Below, piece after piece: positions 7,684 to 16,437 of a DNA stretch of 64,000 nt. The DNA is from Thiosulfatihalobacter marinus. GTDB lineage: Bacteria > Pseudomonadota > Alphaproteobacteria > Rhodobacterales > Rhodobacteraceae. The stretch lies in the NCBI RefSeq assembly GCF_016019955.1, contig NZ_JAECRZ010000012.1, forward strand, positions 1-64,000, read 5' to 3'. The translations under genes were made by a program, and so were the position numbers. Below the pieces are notes generated by a model, which was not told where the DNA came from, ran no database searches, and saw only the letters and a program-made list of their open reading frames with translations. Every line of letters begins with the position of its first letter. The first letter of the stretch is position 1.

Positions 7684-8860
7684 TCCGACCCCATGTGTTC
7701 TGGATGATTTCAGCGATCTCATCGTTCACTGCGTTCATGGATTCGATCGCACGATCAAACGTCTGACGCGTGAAGTCCTTTTTGTCAGCTTCGTAGAGCG
7801 TTTGCTTGGTCAAGCCGGCATCAGATATTGCGGTCGATTCAACCATGTGATTGGTCAGGACCGACCTCCCAAACAGCCCGCGAATGAAGGCGATGACTTC
7901 GGTTTGTGGCGCGTCGCCGACTTTGTATCGCGTTGGCAAGAAGCGCAGCCAATCGAAGCGCAGATTTGCGCCTGCATCCCTGATCACTCCCAGGAGATCC
8001 GCAGTCATTCGCAGGAATTGAGACATCGACATGAGGTCAAGCATCTGCGGGTGAACCGTCACGAGGACACCCGAGGACGCAGAAAGTGCTGACATCGTCA
8101 AGAAACCAAGCTGCGGCGGGCAGTCGATCACAACAACGTCGTAGTTTGCTTCAACACTATCGAGTGCGTCATGAACTCTCGCGAAGAACGCCTTCGCTCC
8201 GCCTCGCTGGATAGCAGCAGGCGTCTCGTGCTCGAACTCCATGAGTTCAAGGTTGCCCGGGATAAGATCAAGGCCGCGGATGTAAGTCTTGCGGATCACT
8301 TCGGCGATCGGAACCGGATCGTCGTAGCGAACGGCATCATAGAGGGTTCCGCCCTCCATAAGGTCGAGTTCTGGCTGGATTCCATGAAGAGCCGAAAGAG
8401 ATGCTTGGGGGTCGAGATCGATCGCAAGAACCCTGTACCCCTTTAGCGCCAAGCGCTGAGCGAGGTGAGCAGACGTCGTCGTTTTGCCGGAGCCGCCCTT
8501 GAAGTTCACCACTGATATGACTTGAAGCTCGTCACCGTCGCGACGCCCAGGCACGTAAGTTCCAGACTTTTTTGCATTTCCTTCAAGCGTCTGCCGGATT
8601 TCCCAGATATCGTCGAGCGTATAGCGGCGATGACTTCCCGCCGTCGTCTCGACGTCAACGATCTTTCCTTCTCGATGAAGCTTCCGAAGATAGGTATGGT
8701 CGACGCCAAGGAGCTCAGCAGCTTCGCCGCTGGTCAAAGTGCGCATCACCTTCTTTGCATCTGGTGGGAAGTGCGCAGCGCGCTGAGCATGCAGGTTCGA
8801 CGCGAGAAGTTCCGCGTAGTGCCCGATGGCGATATCAAGATCCTGTTCTGCTTCGCTCAT
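7667..8860 (-). CDS. repA: Plasmid partitioning ATPase RepA (ParA family)
   Basis: This is the Walker-type ATPase that moves replicated plasmids and autorepresses the repABC operon with RepB. The 397-residue protein has an N-terminal MerR-like DNA-binding region (about 42-92: SGEAAELLGVDHTYLRKLHREGK). The deviant Walker A motif KGGSGKTT is at 121-128, followed by LAIDLDPQASL (A' motif region) and VVIDCPPQLG (Walker B). It is first in the operon. The 192 bp upstream (8861-9052) should hold the repABC promoter and operator; I found no clear palindrome there. Confidence 0.95.
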   Translation of the reverse strand: MSEAEQDLDIAIGHYAELLASNLHAQRAAHFPPDAKKVMRTLTSGEAAELLGVDHTYLRKLHREGKIVDVETTAGSHRRYTLDDIWEIRQTLEGNAKKSGTYVPGRRDGDELQVISVVNFKGGSGKTTTSAHLAQRLALKGYRVLAIDLDPQASLSALHGIQPELDLMEGGTLYDAVRYDDPVPIAEVIRKTYIRGLDLIPGNLELMEFEHETPAAIQRGGAKAFFARVHDALDSVEANYDVVVIDCPPQLGFLTMSALSASSGVLVTVHPQMLDLMSMSQFLRMTADLLGVIRDAGANLRFDWLRFLPTRYKVGDAPQTEVIAFIRGLFGRSVLTNHMVESTAISDAGLTKQTLYEADKKDFTRQTFDRAIESMNAVNDEIAEIIQNTWGRNGKKA

Positions 8861-9052
8861 GTCTGCCCCGATCCGTGGGCGCGTTTTTTATGTGACCGCG
8901 CGTTATTTTTCGAGACTATTGCCCGACCAGCCAGATTCGTGCAAGCACTTTCTAGATATTGCGTCGTGCACCAAGTCCACCACAAGGGTAGCGTTCCATT
9001 ACTCCGAGGCTGTGGTCGTGCGGGATCTCCTGCGCGGTGCGTGAACCGGGGC

Positions 9053-9964
9053 CTAAGCCCCGATCCTCTTGATGCGGATGCCGAGTTTGCGGGCCTTGTC
9101 GACGATATTCTCGGTGATGCCCGAACCGGGCGTGGCGATCAGACCCTGGGGCATGGTCTCGAGCATCTTGTCGTTGCGCTTGAAGGGGGCAGCCTTGCCA
9201 TGGCTCTTCCAGTCGGGTTTGAACGCCACCTGCGTGACACCACGGGTATCTGCCCAGCGGGCAGCGATCATCTCGGCACCTTTTGGTGTGCCGCCGTGTA
9301 AAAGAATCATGTCTGGGTATTTCGCATGGGTGGCATCGAGGACGGACCAGATCAGGTCGTAGGCGTGATAGTCCCCGCCCGAGAAGGCGATCCGCGTGCC
9401 TTCGGGGCAGTGAACCTCGGTCTCCTTGCGCCGCTTGGCCGAGAGATAGGCCCGGCTGTCCACCACGGCGGAGGTGAGACCGCGATGCGAGACCTTGGAT
9501 CCGGTGCGGGGCAGCCAGGGTGAACCGGTGGCGGCCGAGAAGTGGTCCACGGCCAGATCGCGCATCTGCTCGAAAGCGTCGCGATGGTCCCAGAGCTTCA
9601 GCCCGATCATCTGGAGGCGCTCGAGTTCGACCGAGGCGACCTCGGAGCCGTCCTGGATGGCCAGACTTTCCCGGACCTCGAATTCGTTGTCATCGAGGAG
9701 CTTCTGGATATGGGTGAGCCGGCGATGGAAGATCGAGGTCAGGGACCAGAGCATCTCTTCGAGATTGTCTTCCAACTGGCTTCCGGTGAGGAGGCCGATG
9801 GTGGTGTCAAAGAGCGTCGCCATGGCGAGTTCGACCTCGTCGGGCTGGGGCAGGGGGCGATGATCGGTCTCGCCGGGCCCGGGCGTTGCGACGTGAAGTG
9901 CGAGGTGGTCGAGGATGGCGGAGGTCACGCCGGTTTCCTCTTGGATGTCTGTCTGATGGGGCAT
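9053..9964 (-). CDS. DUF2493 domain protein (SLOG superfamily, YspA-like)
   Basis: From the ATG at 9964 (MPHQTDIQEE) this is a 303-residue cytosolic protein. The N-terminal half is helical and unfamiliar. The C-terminal about 130 residues match DUF2493, a Rossmann-like SLOG domain: RIAFSGGDYHAYDLIWSVLD, MILLHGGTPKGAE and the Asp/Gly-rich end (GLIATPGSGITENIVDKARKLGI). SLOG domains bind nucleotide-type ligands; the substrate here is unknown. It is the last gene of the long minus-strand train starting at 21219 and is separated from the Toprim gene by a 312-bp hairpin-rich leader, so it may have its own control. A frame extends 98 codons upstream, but I see no good start there. Confidence 0.8.
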   Translation of the reverse strand: MPHQTDIQEETGVTSAILDHLALHVATPGPGETDHRPLPQPDEVELAMATLFDTTIGLLTGSQLEDNLEEMLWSLTSIFHRRLTHIQKLLDDNEFEVRESLAIQDGSEVASVELERLQMIGLKLWDHRDAFEQMRDLAVDHFSAATGSPWLPRTGSKVSHRGLTSAVVDSRAYLSAKRRKETEVHCPEGTRIAFSGGDYHAYDLIWSVLDATHAKYPDMILLHGGTPKGAEMIAARWADTRGVTQVAFKPDWKSHGKAAPFKRNDKMLETMPQGLIATPGSGITENIVDKARKLGIRIKRIGA

Positions 9965-10276
9965 TGTCTGGTTCCTCTGTTTGATCTGACCCGATTTGGA
10001 TGGGGCGATAACAGGACCGGCGGCGACCGGGCCGCATCCGTCAGGATCGGAGCGCAGCGGAGAATGTGACCCGGACCGGAAAATTGTTCCCGCGAGGAAT
10101 GGCCCGCCACGGTCATGTGGTGGGGCAGGGGAATTTTCCGGGTAGCGGGCGCATTGCTGCCCGGGCGAGGAGCACTCTGCTCCGACCCGCCGGTCCATCG
10201 CTCCCCTTGTCCAAACGGGATCAGATAGAACCGGCGAAACCTTTGCCCGGTCAGGCATCCCCGGGGAGGTTGGCGG
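9965..10276 (-). other. Hairpin-rich leader of the DUF2493 gene
   Basis: No gene is evident. The stretch is dense in inverted repeats: the pair CCGGAAAATT (10076-10085) and AATTTTCCGG (10132-10141), an inner CCCGCCAC/GTGGTGGG stem between them, and a short GGAGCA/TGCTCC hairpin near 10170-10185. It could be a structured 5' leader or a small RNA. Confidence 0.5.
10076..10141. repeat. Large inverted repeat in the DUF2493 leader
   Basis: Perfect 10-bp arms (CCGGAAAATT and its complement) enclose 46 bp containing a second 8-bp stem with a 6-nt loop. Together they form a branched or extended stem-loop in either strand. Confidence 0.7.
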
Positions 10277-11323
10277 TCACCCGTCCTCGATCTCCAGACC
10301 TTGTGCTTTCATGGCCTTTAGCAGAGAACGGCGCAGCGCATCTTTGCCAAATGCCCGCAGATCGTCGTTGAAATCGCCCATGTTTGGTACGAGATCACCA
10401 CAGGTAATTCCAAGCGATTCCAGTTGGTTAAGCAATCTTATTGATGCGTCGCGTCCAGCTTCGTCATTGTCCCGCGCGATCCAGATACGCTTGATCCTCG
10501 GCGGCGGGATGAAGAGGCCGAGATGGGTGGCAGTGAGACAGGAGGCGAGATCGAACTCGGGGAGAGCCGTGCCGACCGAGAGGGTGTTCTCGAGACCTTC
10601 ACCGACGATGAGATCGCTGCGCGCCTTGCCGGACCAGAAGCGGATGGCATGGCCGTGCAGCTGTCCGAGGATCCGCTTCGGGCTCTCGATCTCGGCCAAA
10701 CCGCCGGTGGACGGGTCGAGAAAAACCCTTGCGCATCCGGTGATCTGGCCGCGATTGTCGGTGATCTTTGCCAGTAGGGCAGGGGCCCGTTCCAGCAGAT
10801 CGGGGTCGTCCTCGCCCTGCCGCAGGAAGACACGCGCGTGATAGCGCAGGGCCGGGCCGAGCCGTGTGATCCCGCGCCCCTGCAGATAGGTGGCGGCCAA
10901 GGTGCCAAACACCGGCTTGCCAGCAGCGAAAAGTTTGCGCGCCCGCGCGATGCGTTTGCTGGAGGCTGCATCCGGGCGCTCAGCCCTTTGGGTGTCTCGA
11001 GGTACGGCAGGGCAGGGGGCTTCGCCGAGGAAGGATCGAGCCTCCCTCAGGGTCTCCTTGAGCGTGACAGACCCAAGCCGTTCATGCAGCAGGTCGATCA
11101 GGTCGCCATATTCACCCGTCGCGAAATCTTGCCAGGACCCGGCTTTACGACCAACCTGCGCCTGCAGACGGATGGCGAGGCTCTGGCCCTTTGCACCGGA
11201 CGTGTCGCCGACCTGCCAATAATTACCCAGCTTGCGCCCCTCGGGGAAATACTGGCGGCAGAAACTCTCGGCATGGTCTGCCAGATCGGCCGAGAGGTCC
11301 GCGATACTGTGGCGCGCGCTCAT
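10277..11323 (-). CDS. Toprim domain-containing primase-like protein
   Basis: This 348-residue protein starts at the ATG at 11323, overlapping the stop of the large upstream gene (ATGA). The N-terminal part (about 1-85) resembles the small zinc-free primase-like domain of plasmid Toprim proteins (DFATGEYGDLIDLLHERLG). The middle contains YLQGRGI and RYHARVFL. The C-terminal Toprim fold shows LIVGEGLENTLSV (catalytic Glu) and IWIARDNDEAGRDAS (DxD-type motif). It is probably a primase or topoisomerase-like enzyme acting with the neighbouring helicase during plasmid establishment or replication; that role is inference. The family recognition is strong, the biological role is not known. Confidence 0.85.
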   Translation of the reverse strand: MSARHSIADLSADLADHAESFCRQYFPEGRKLGNYWQVGDTSGAKGQSLAIRLQAQVGRKAGSWQDFATGEYGDLIDLLHERLGSVTLKETLREARSFLGEAPCPAVPRDTQRAERPDAASSKRIARARKLFAAGKPVFGTLAATYLQGRGITRLGPALRYHARVFLRQGEDDPDLLERAPALLAKITDNRGQITGCARVFLDPSTGGLAEIESPKRILGQLHGHAIRFWSGKARSDLIVGEGLENTLSVGTALPEFDLASCLTATHLGLFIPPPRIKRIWIARDNDEAGRDASIRLLNQLESLGITCGDLVPNMGDFNDDLRAFGKDALRRSLLKAMKAQGLEIEDG

Positions 11324-14300
11324 GCGGCGGCCTCCGATGTGCCGGCGCCAACTGGATGCTCGGCAAGGACCCGTGTCAGCACCTCGATGCCGTCGACCGG
11401 AATGAACACCCGCGTCTTCCACTGGATCACTTCCGTGAAACAGCCCATTGCCTTCAGTCCGGGCAGGGCCGCGCCTGAAGCACCTATCAGCTCAAGCCTC
11501 GGCTGCCCCATGACCAGCGACCGGCGCAGCTGATAGCCGCCGAGGAGGTTCAGCGTCGTCCTGGCTTCCATCACGGCGGCGAGCACTTCCCGCGGCGTCA
11601 TCTCGATCTGGCAATCGAGACCAAGGCGTGCAAAGACATTGAGAAGCTGCTCCTGGCTGACCAGTCGACCGATGGCGCGCTCCCCATCCTCGGTCTGAAG
11701 GCGGTAGATGCGCATGTTGTCAGCGGGAAGCCGATCCCAGATCGGCAGGAGAAGCCCGCAGATGAGCGTAATCTTTGAGGTGGTGAACTCCGGCACTGCC
11801 TCGACCTCGGCCTGCCAGAGCTGTTCGAATATCGCATCATCGATCTCTTCCCAGTGCGACTTCGAGAACTCGGTCAGCGCGAGGATTTCTGTGGCCATCG
11901 GACGCAGAAGCTTCACCCGCAGGATCGGCACGCCGTCCTCGTCCATGAAGGCCGGCGCATTCACCATCAGCGCCGCGCGTTTGGAGGAGGTGTTCCAGCA
12001 CAGCGTCGCGCCGTCCGTATTTGCGCAGATCGATTTGATCCGGGGCAGGGTGAGCGGATCGTTGCGATCGGTACGCTCCACGGTCAGCGCAGTTGCCGTT
12101 GCGCCCGTAGCCCCGTGCTCGAAGATGACCTTGCGGTCGACGATTTCGAATTTCTCGGCCTTGAGCGTTTCGAGGCCGACATCGAGCGTGCCTGCCTGGC
12201 GCGCATCTTCGATGATGGCCGAGAGGAACCCGCCGAAGGCCTCGAAGATCGCGTCCTGCATGTCGATGCGGAGCGCGAGGCAACGATTCAGGAACTGCTG
12301 GATCGGCGGCAGGGTCTCTTTCATCGTGCCATCCGCTTCATCGAGCGTCAGCCCAGTCATCTCCTGGAATTTCGCATAGGAGCAGGCCTCGATCTTACCC
12401 GCACGCAGCTTGTAGAAGAACTGGCGCAGCGCAGCGCGTGCGTAGGGGCTCTCAAGGTTGTCCTCGGCACGGAACATGTTCTGACCGCCGGTCTCGCGCT
12501 GTCCCTTGGTGATGGCACCCAGCGTGTCGAGGCGGCGGGCGATGGTGGAGAGAAAGCGCTTCTCGCCCTTCACGTCTGTGGCGACGGGGCGAAAGAGTGG
12601 CGGCTGCGCCTGGTTCGTGCGGTTGGTCCTCCCGAGACCCTGAATCGCATTGTCGGCCTTCCACCCGGGCTCCAGGAGGTAATGCACCCGAAGGCGCTGG
12701 TTCTTGGCCCCGAGATCGGCGTGGTAGCTGCGCCCGGTGCCACCCGCATCGGAGAAGATCAGGATGCGTTTTGCATCGTCCATGAAGGCCTGGGTTTCGC
12801 CGAGGTTGGAGGAGGCGGGGCGGTTCTCGACCTTGAGCCGCCCCTCACGCGTCTTGACGATGCGCCGCTTGCGCCCCGTGACCTCAGCCACTGCATCGCC
12901 TCCGAAATGCCAGAGGATCTGGTCGAGCGCGCCCTGCACCGGGGCGAGGGCCCCAAGATGCTCGACAAGATCATCCCGCCGCCGCTCCGCCTCGCGGCAG
13001 ATGATCGGGTTGCCATCGCAATCGAGGGCGGGGCGCGAGCGCAGATCGCCATTCTCGTCGGTGTAAGGCTCAAAAAGCTGCGTCGGGAAGCTGTGCATCA
13101 GGTAGTCCATGATGTTCTCCCTCGGCGTGAAATCGACCTGCAGATCGTCCCAGTCCGAGGAAGGGATCTCTTCAAGGCGGCGTTCCATCACCGCTTCGCT
13201 GGTCGAGACCACCTGAATCACGGCCGAGTGCCCTGCTGCAAGGTCCGCCTCGATGGCGCGGATCAGCGAGGGACATTTCATGGCGGTGATGAGATGGTTG
13301 AAGAAGCGCTGCTTGTTGCTCTCGAAGGCCGAACGCGCGGCGGATTTCGCTTGGGCGTTCAGCGTGCCGGTCTCAGAAGAAATACCCGAGGCCTGAAGCG
13401 CTGCCTCAAGGTTGTTGTGGATGATCTGGTAGGCATCGGCGTAGCTGTCGTATATGGCGACTTGAGCGGGGCTCAGCTCATGGACCAGCATCTCGTATTC
13501 GACCCCGGCATAGGAGAGGGACCGCGCCAGATAGAGCCCAAGCGCCTTCAGGTCGCGCGAGATCATCTCCATGGCCGCAATGCCCCCGGCCTCCATCGCG
13601 GCGACGAACTCGGCCCGCGTCACGAAGGGGAAATCGCCGGTGCCCCAGAGACCGAGGCGCGAAGCATAGGCAAGATTGCCGACGACTGTGGCACCGGTCG
13701 CCGAGACATAGAGAACCCGTGCATCGGGCGCGGCGTTCTGCAGCGCGAGGCCAGCGAGGCCCTGCTGGGACGCCTTCTTGTCGCCGCGGTCGGACTTTTC
13801 TCCGGCAGCATTCGCCATGGCATGGCTTTCATCAAAAGCAATGACCCCGTCGAACCCATCGCTGAGCCAGGACGTGACCTGATCGAGGCGGGAGGCTTTG
13901 CCCTCACGTTCAGCCGAGCGCAGCGTGGCGTAGGTGACGAAGAGGATGCCCTCGGGCAGGCGGATGTCGCTGCCCTGGCGGAACTTCGAGAGCGGCACGA
14001 TATCGCTTTCGCGTCCCCCGAGCGCTATCCAGTCGCGACGCGCATCTTCGATGAGCTTGTCGCTCTTCGAGACCCAGACCGCCCGTCGGCGCCCTTTGAG
14101 CCAATTATCGAGGATGATACCGGCAACCTGTCGCCCTTTACCGCATCCCGTGCCATCACCCAGAAACCAGCCCTTGCGCAGGCGAAACGCGCCTTCGTCG
14201 CCCTCGGCCGCCGCCATCAACTGGCCTTCGATCTCGCCGCGCTTGAACCAGCCCTTGAGATGCGTCTCATGCGCGTTGCCCGCATAGATGACACTTTCCA

Positions 14301-15717
14301 GCTGCGGCGCAGAAAGAAGGCCGTCCTGAACGAGGTTCTTCGGCAGGATGGGACGATAGGTCGGCACGGGCGGCGGCACCGAGGCCATGGCGGTGGATTG
14401 CACCAGCGCGGTCGGATGTTCCGCCGCGCCATCGATCCTGATCGCCTGAAGGTCATAGGCCTCGTAGACCGTGTCCTGCAGCGTGCCGTCGGGTTGGCTC
14501 CAAGCCTTCGGCAGGTAGTCGATCGGGGCCGTCGTGATATCGTCAAACGGGTGCCTTGCGCGTTCTTCGGCGAGGGCACGGGTTTCCTTGCGCGCGGCAT
14601 TGCGCAGGGCCTGCAGGTTGGTGCGGGTCGAAGCGGTCGGAGCCGACAGGGCCGTACTGGTGGGGCAGGGCGAGGGGCTGTGGCGCTGCGGGCAGTGGGT
14701 GAGCACTGCGTTGAGAAGGTCGGCGGTGGTCGCGCAGATCGGATGGTAGACGGCCTCGCTTTCGACCGATGCGATCTCATCAGCGCCAGTCGCACGCTTG
14801 TCGATCACCGTCAGCCGTGTGTCGATCGTGGTGCCATGCCGCGCAAAGACCTTGCCGTCGATAGCGGCGGAAAATACCACATCGGCGCTTTGTGCGATCC
14901 GCTGAAACGTCGACTGAAAGGATTTCGTCGAGGGGCGGAAGCTCTCGCCGGTGATGACGACAAGCCGCCCACCCGGCGCGAGACGCGCTAGGGCGGACAG
15001 GACATGTTGGCTGGTGGCCTGCCGGAACCGGCCGTCGACATGGTTGGCCGCAGAAAACGGTGGGTTCATCACGATGACCGAGGGCGTGATCGACCGATCC
15101 AGCCGGTCATCGATCGAGGCGGCATCGTGATCCGAGACGACTGCACCGGGGAACAGATGTCCCAGCAGGGCGCGGCGGGTCTCGGCAAGCTCATTCAGCG
15201 CCAGGCGAGCGCCTGCAATCTTTGCGAAAATCGCCAGCAGGCCGGTACCGGCCGAAGGCTCGAGCACCAGGTCGTCGTCCCGAAAGCCCGCCGCCTGCGC
15301 AACGATGGCCGCGAGGGGCAGAGGGGTCGAGAATTGTTGCAGGCGGACACTGTCTTCAGAGCGCCGCGTGTGGGAGGGGGCCAGACCGGCGAGACGCTCG
15401 ATCATGGTGAGAAATGCCCGCGGCGCGGATACCTGGCGCTGCATCAGCGCACCGTAGCGCGAAAGCATCAGGATCTGGGCGACCTCTGCGGCTTCGTAAG
15501 CATCCTTCCAGATCCAGGAGCCGCTGGTGTCGCTGGCACCGAAGGCTTGCTCCATCGCAGTGCGAAGGGCGGCGGCGTCGATGGACCTGCCCGCCTCGAA
15601 CAGGGGGACGAGGGCTTTCGCAACCTGCATCAGGTGTTGGGCGAAGCCCGGAGCCTCTGGCAGGGCAGGGGCGTCGGGCTCGGTTGCAAGTTGGACGGAA
15701 TGGGGGTGAGCGTTCAT
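11320..15717 (-). CDS. DNA methyltransferase fused to strawberry-notch-type helicase
   Basis: A very large protein (1465 residues from the ATG at 15717). The N-terminal third is an adenine-type DNA methyltransferase: motif I in LEPSAGTGLLA (about 152-162) and catalytic NPPF (about 218-221). The rest is a superfamily 2 helicase of the strawberry-notch class: Walker A in GDGTGCGKGRQ (about 520-530), DESH box (about 629-632), LYVSATGAT (motif III), and a C-terminal helicase domain with GLGRTNRTNQAQ (motif VI). Known relatives occur on plasmids and phages; as I recall, the phage P1 DarB antirestriction protein has a similar methylase-helicase make-up. A role in protecting incoming plasmid DNA from restriction is therefore plausible but inferred. 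The gene is translationally coupled to the Toprim gene. A GC-rich hairpin lies about 60 bp upstream. Confidence 0.9.
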   Translation of the reverse strand: MNAHPHSVQLATEPDAPALPEAPGFAQHLMQVAKALVPLFEAGRSIDAAALRTAMEQAFGASDTSGSWIWKDAYEAAEVAQILMLSRYGALMQRQVSAPRAFLTMIERLAGLAPSHTRRSEDSVRLQQFSTPLPLAAIVAQAAGFRDDDLVLEPSAGTGLLAIFAKIAGARLALNELAETRRALLGHLFPGAVVSDHDAASIDDRLDRSITPSVIVMNPPFSAANHVDGRFRQATSQHVLSALARLAPGGRLVVITGESFRPSTKSFQSTFQRIAQSADVVFSAAIDGKVFARHGTTIDTRLTVIDKRATGADEIASVESEAVYHPICATTADLLNAVLTHCPQRHSPSPCPTSTALSAPTASTRTNLQALRNAARKETRALAEERARHPFDDITTAPIDYLPKAWSQPDGTLQDTVYEAYDLQAIRIDGAAEHPTALVQSTAMASVPPPVPTYRPILPKNLVQDGLLSAPQLESVIYAGNAHETHLKGWFKRGEIEGQLMAAAEGDEGAFRLRKGWFLGDGTGCGKGRQVAGIILDNWLKGRRRAVWVSKSDKLIEDARRDWIALGGRESDIVPLSKFRQGSDIRLPEGILFVTYATLRSAEREGKASRLDQVTSWLSDGFDGVIAFDESHAMANAAGEKSDRGDKKASQQGLAGLALQNAAPDARVLYVSATGATVVGNLAYASRLGLWGTGDFPFVTRAEFVAAMEAGGIAAMEMISRDLKALGLYLARSLSYAGVEYEMLVHELSPAQVAIYDSYADAYQIIHNNLEAALQASGISSETGTLNAQAKSAARSAFESNKQRFFNHLITAMKCPSLIRAIEADLAAGHSAVIQVVSTSEAVMERRLEEIPSSDWDDLQVDFTPRENIMDYLMHSFPTQLFEPYTDENGDLRSRPALDCDGNPIICREAERRRDDLVEHLGALAPVQGALDQILWHFGGDAVAEVTGRKRRIVKTREGRLKVENRPASSNLGETQAFMDDAKRILIFSDAGGTGRSYHADLGAKNQRLRVHYLLEPGWKADNAIQGLGRTNRTNQAQPPLFRPVATDVKGEKRFLSTIARRLDTLGAITKGQRETGGQNMFRAEDNLESPYARAALRQFFYKLRAGKIEACSYAKFQEMTGLTLDEADGTMKETLPPIQQFLNRCLALRIDMQDAIFEAFGGFLSAIIEDARQAGTLDVGLETLKAEKFEIVDRKVIFEHGATGATATALTVERTDRNDPLTLPRIKSICANTDGATLCWNTSSKRAALMVNAPAFMDEDGVPILRVKLLRPMATEILALTEFSKSHWEEIDDAIFEQLWQAEVEAVPEFTTSKITLICGLLLPIWDRLPADNMRIYRLQTEDGERAIGRLVSQEQLLNVFARLGLDCQIEMTPREVLAAVMEARTTLNLLGGYQLRRSLVMGQPRLELIGASGAALPGLKAMGCFTEVIQWKTRVFIPVDGIEVLTRVLAEHPVGAGTSEAAA

Positions 15718-15773
15718 CGGCAATCTCCGGGGTTTAGGGTTGGCCCCAAGCCCCGCGCGCACTCTCTCACCCG

Positions 15774-15790
15774 GGAGGGGTCACCCCTCC
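15774..15790 (-). repeat. GC-rich hairpin upstream of the helicase gene
   Basis: GGAGGGG (15774-15780) and CCCCTCC (15784-15790) form a perfect 7-bp stem with a 3-nt loop, 57-73 bp upstream of the start at 15717. It is one of several such hairpins placed 25-90 bp before genes in this train. Confidence 0.6.
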
Positions 15791-15843
15791 TGCCCTGCCT
15801 CTCGCTCTTTCATGGCAAAGCCCCGGTGCGAATTCGCCCGTTA

Positions 15844-16143
15844 TCAGGACGACCGCAGATGCCTCGGCACGTCCATGGACTGATGCAAGACTCGGATCAC
15901 GAAGATCCTGTCCGGGTCCACCTCGTAGAACACGAGGTGCCGGCCCGTGATCAGTTTACGCGCACCCTGCAAGAGATCGGAACAGTCAGACCCCATTTGC
16001 GGGTTGGCGATGAGACCCTTCAGGGCGCGATCGATATCATCGAGATAGCGGTCCGCCTGCGCCTCGCCCCACTGTCGGTCTGTCTCGACCCAGATATCGA
16101 CGAGGTCGGATTTTGCCGCCTGAGAGTGATGAATGTCACGCAT
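15844..16143 (-). CDS. parE: ParE/RelE-family toxin
   Basis: A 99-residue toxin from the ATG at 16143. It shows the ParE fold pattern: IHHSQAAKSDLVDIWVE at the start, RYLDDIDRALKGLIANPQMG in the middle, LLQGARKLITGRHLVFYEVDPDRIFVIRVLH near the end. ParE toxins poison gyrase; other members of the superfamily cleave mRNA. It overlaps the antitoxin gene upstream by 8 bp, the usual arrangement. As part of the long train it probably acts as a plasmid addiction module. Confidence 0.9.
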   Translation of the reverse strand: MRDIHHSQAAKSDLVDIWVETDRQWGEAQADRYLDDIDRALKGLIANPQMGSDCSDLLQGARKLITGRHLVFYEVDPDRIFVIRVLHQSMDVPRHLRSS

Positions 16144-16387
16144 CAGAAGCGCCAGAGCGGCTCCGCGCGTCGCGCTTGATCTCATCCATGTCAAGCGGAC
16201 CGGCGTCACCGGATTGTTTGCCCTCCATCAGCGCAACGCGAAGCCGCGCCCGCTGACCTTCCTGCTCCTCCATCAGGCGCAGAGAGGCGCGGATCAACTC
16301 GCTGGTTGACCCGTAACGCCCCTCTTTAAGCATCAGGGCGATGAATTCGTCCCAATGGGGGCCAAGTGTGACGCTTGTGCTTGCCAT
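16136..16387 (-). CDS. parD: ParD-type antitoxin (CopG/ribbon-helix-helix)
   Basis: An 83-residue protein from the ATG at 16387. The N-terminal ribbon-helix-helix (STSVTLGPHWDEFIALMLKEGRYGSTSELIRASLRLMEE, about 3-41) is typical of ParD. The charged, probably disordered tail binds the toxin. It sits directly before parE. RHH antitoxins autoregulate; the short leader at 16388-16437 contains the likely operator region. Confidence 0.9.
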   Translation of the reverse strand: MASTSVTLGPHWDEFIALMLKEGRYGSTSELIRASLRLMEEQEGQRARLRVALMEGKQSGDAGPLDMDEIKRDARSRSGASDA

Positions 16388-16437
16388 GCTCACCTCCGTA
16401 ATACGCATGAATAAGATATATGAGTATTGCGGGCGTT

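Noticed and set aside
11854-14991. A 1045-codon open frame on the plus strand opposite the helicase gene
   Set aside because: It is the GC-rich antisense image of the methyltransferase-helicase gene; it shows no domain and no ribosome binding site, while the minus-strand product has complete motifs.
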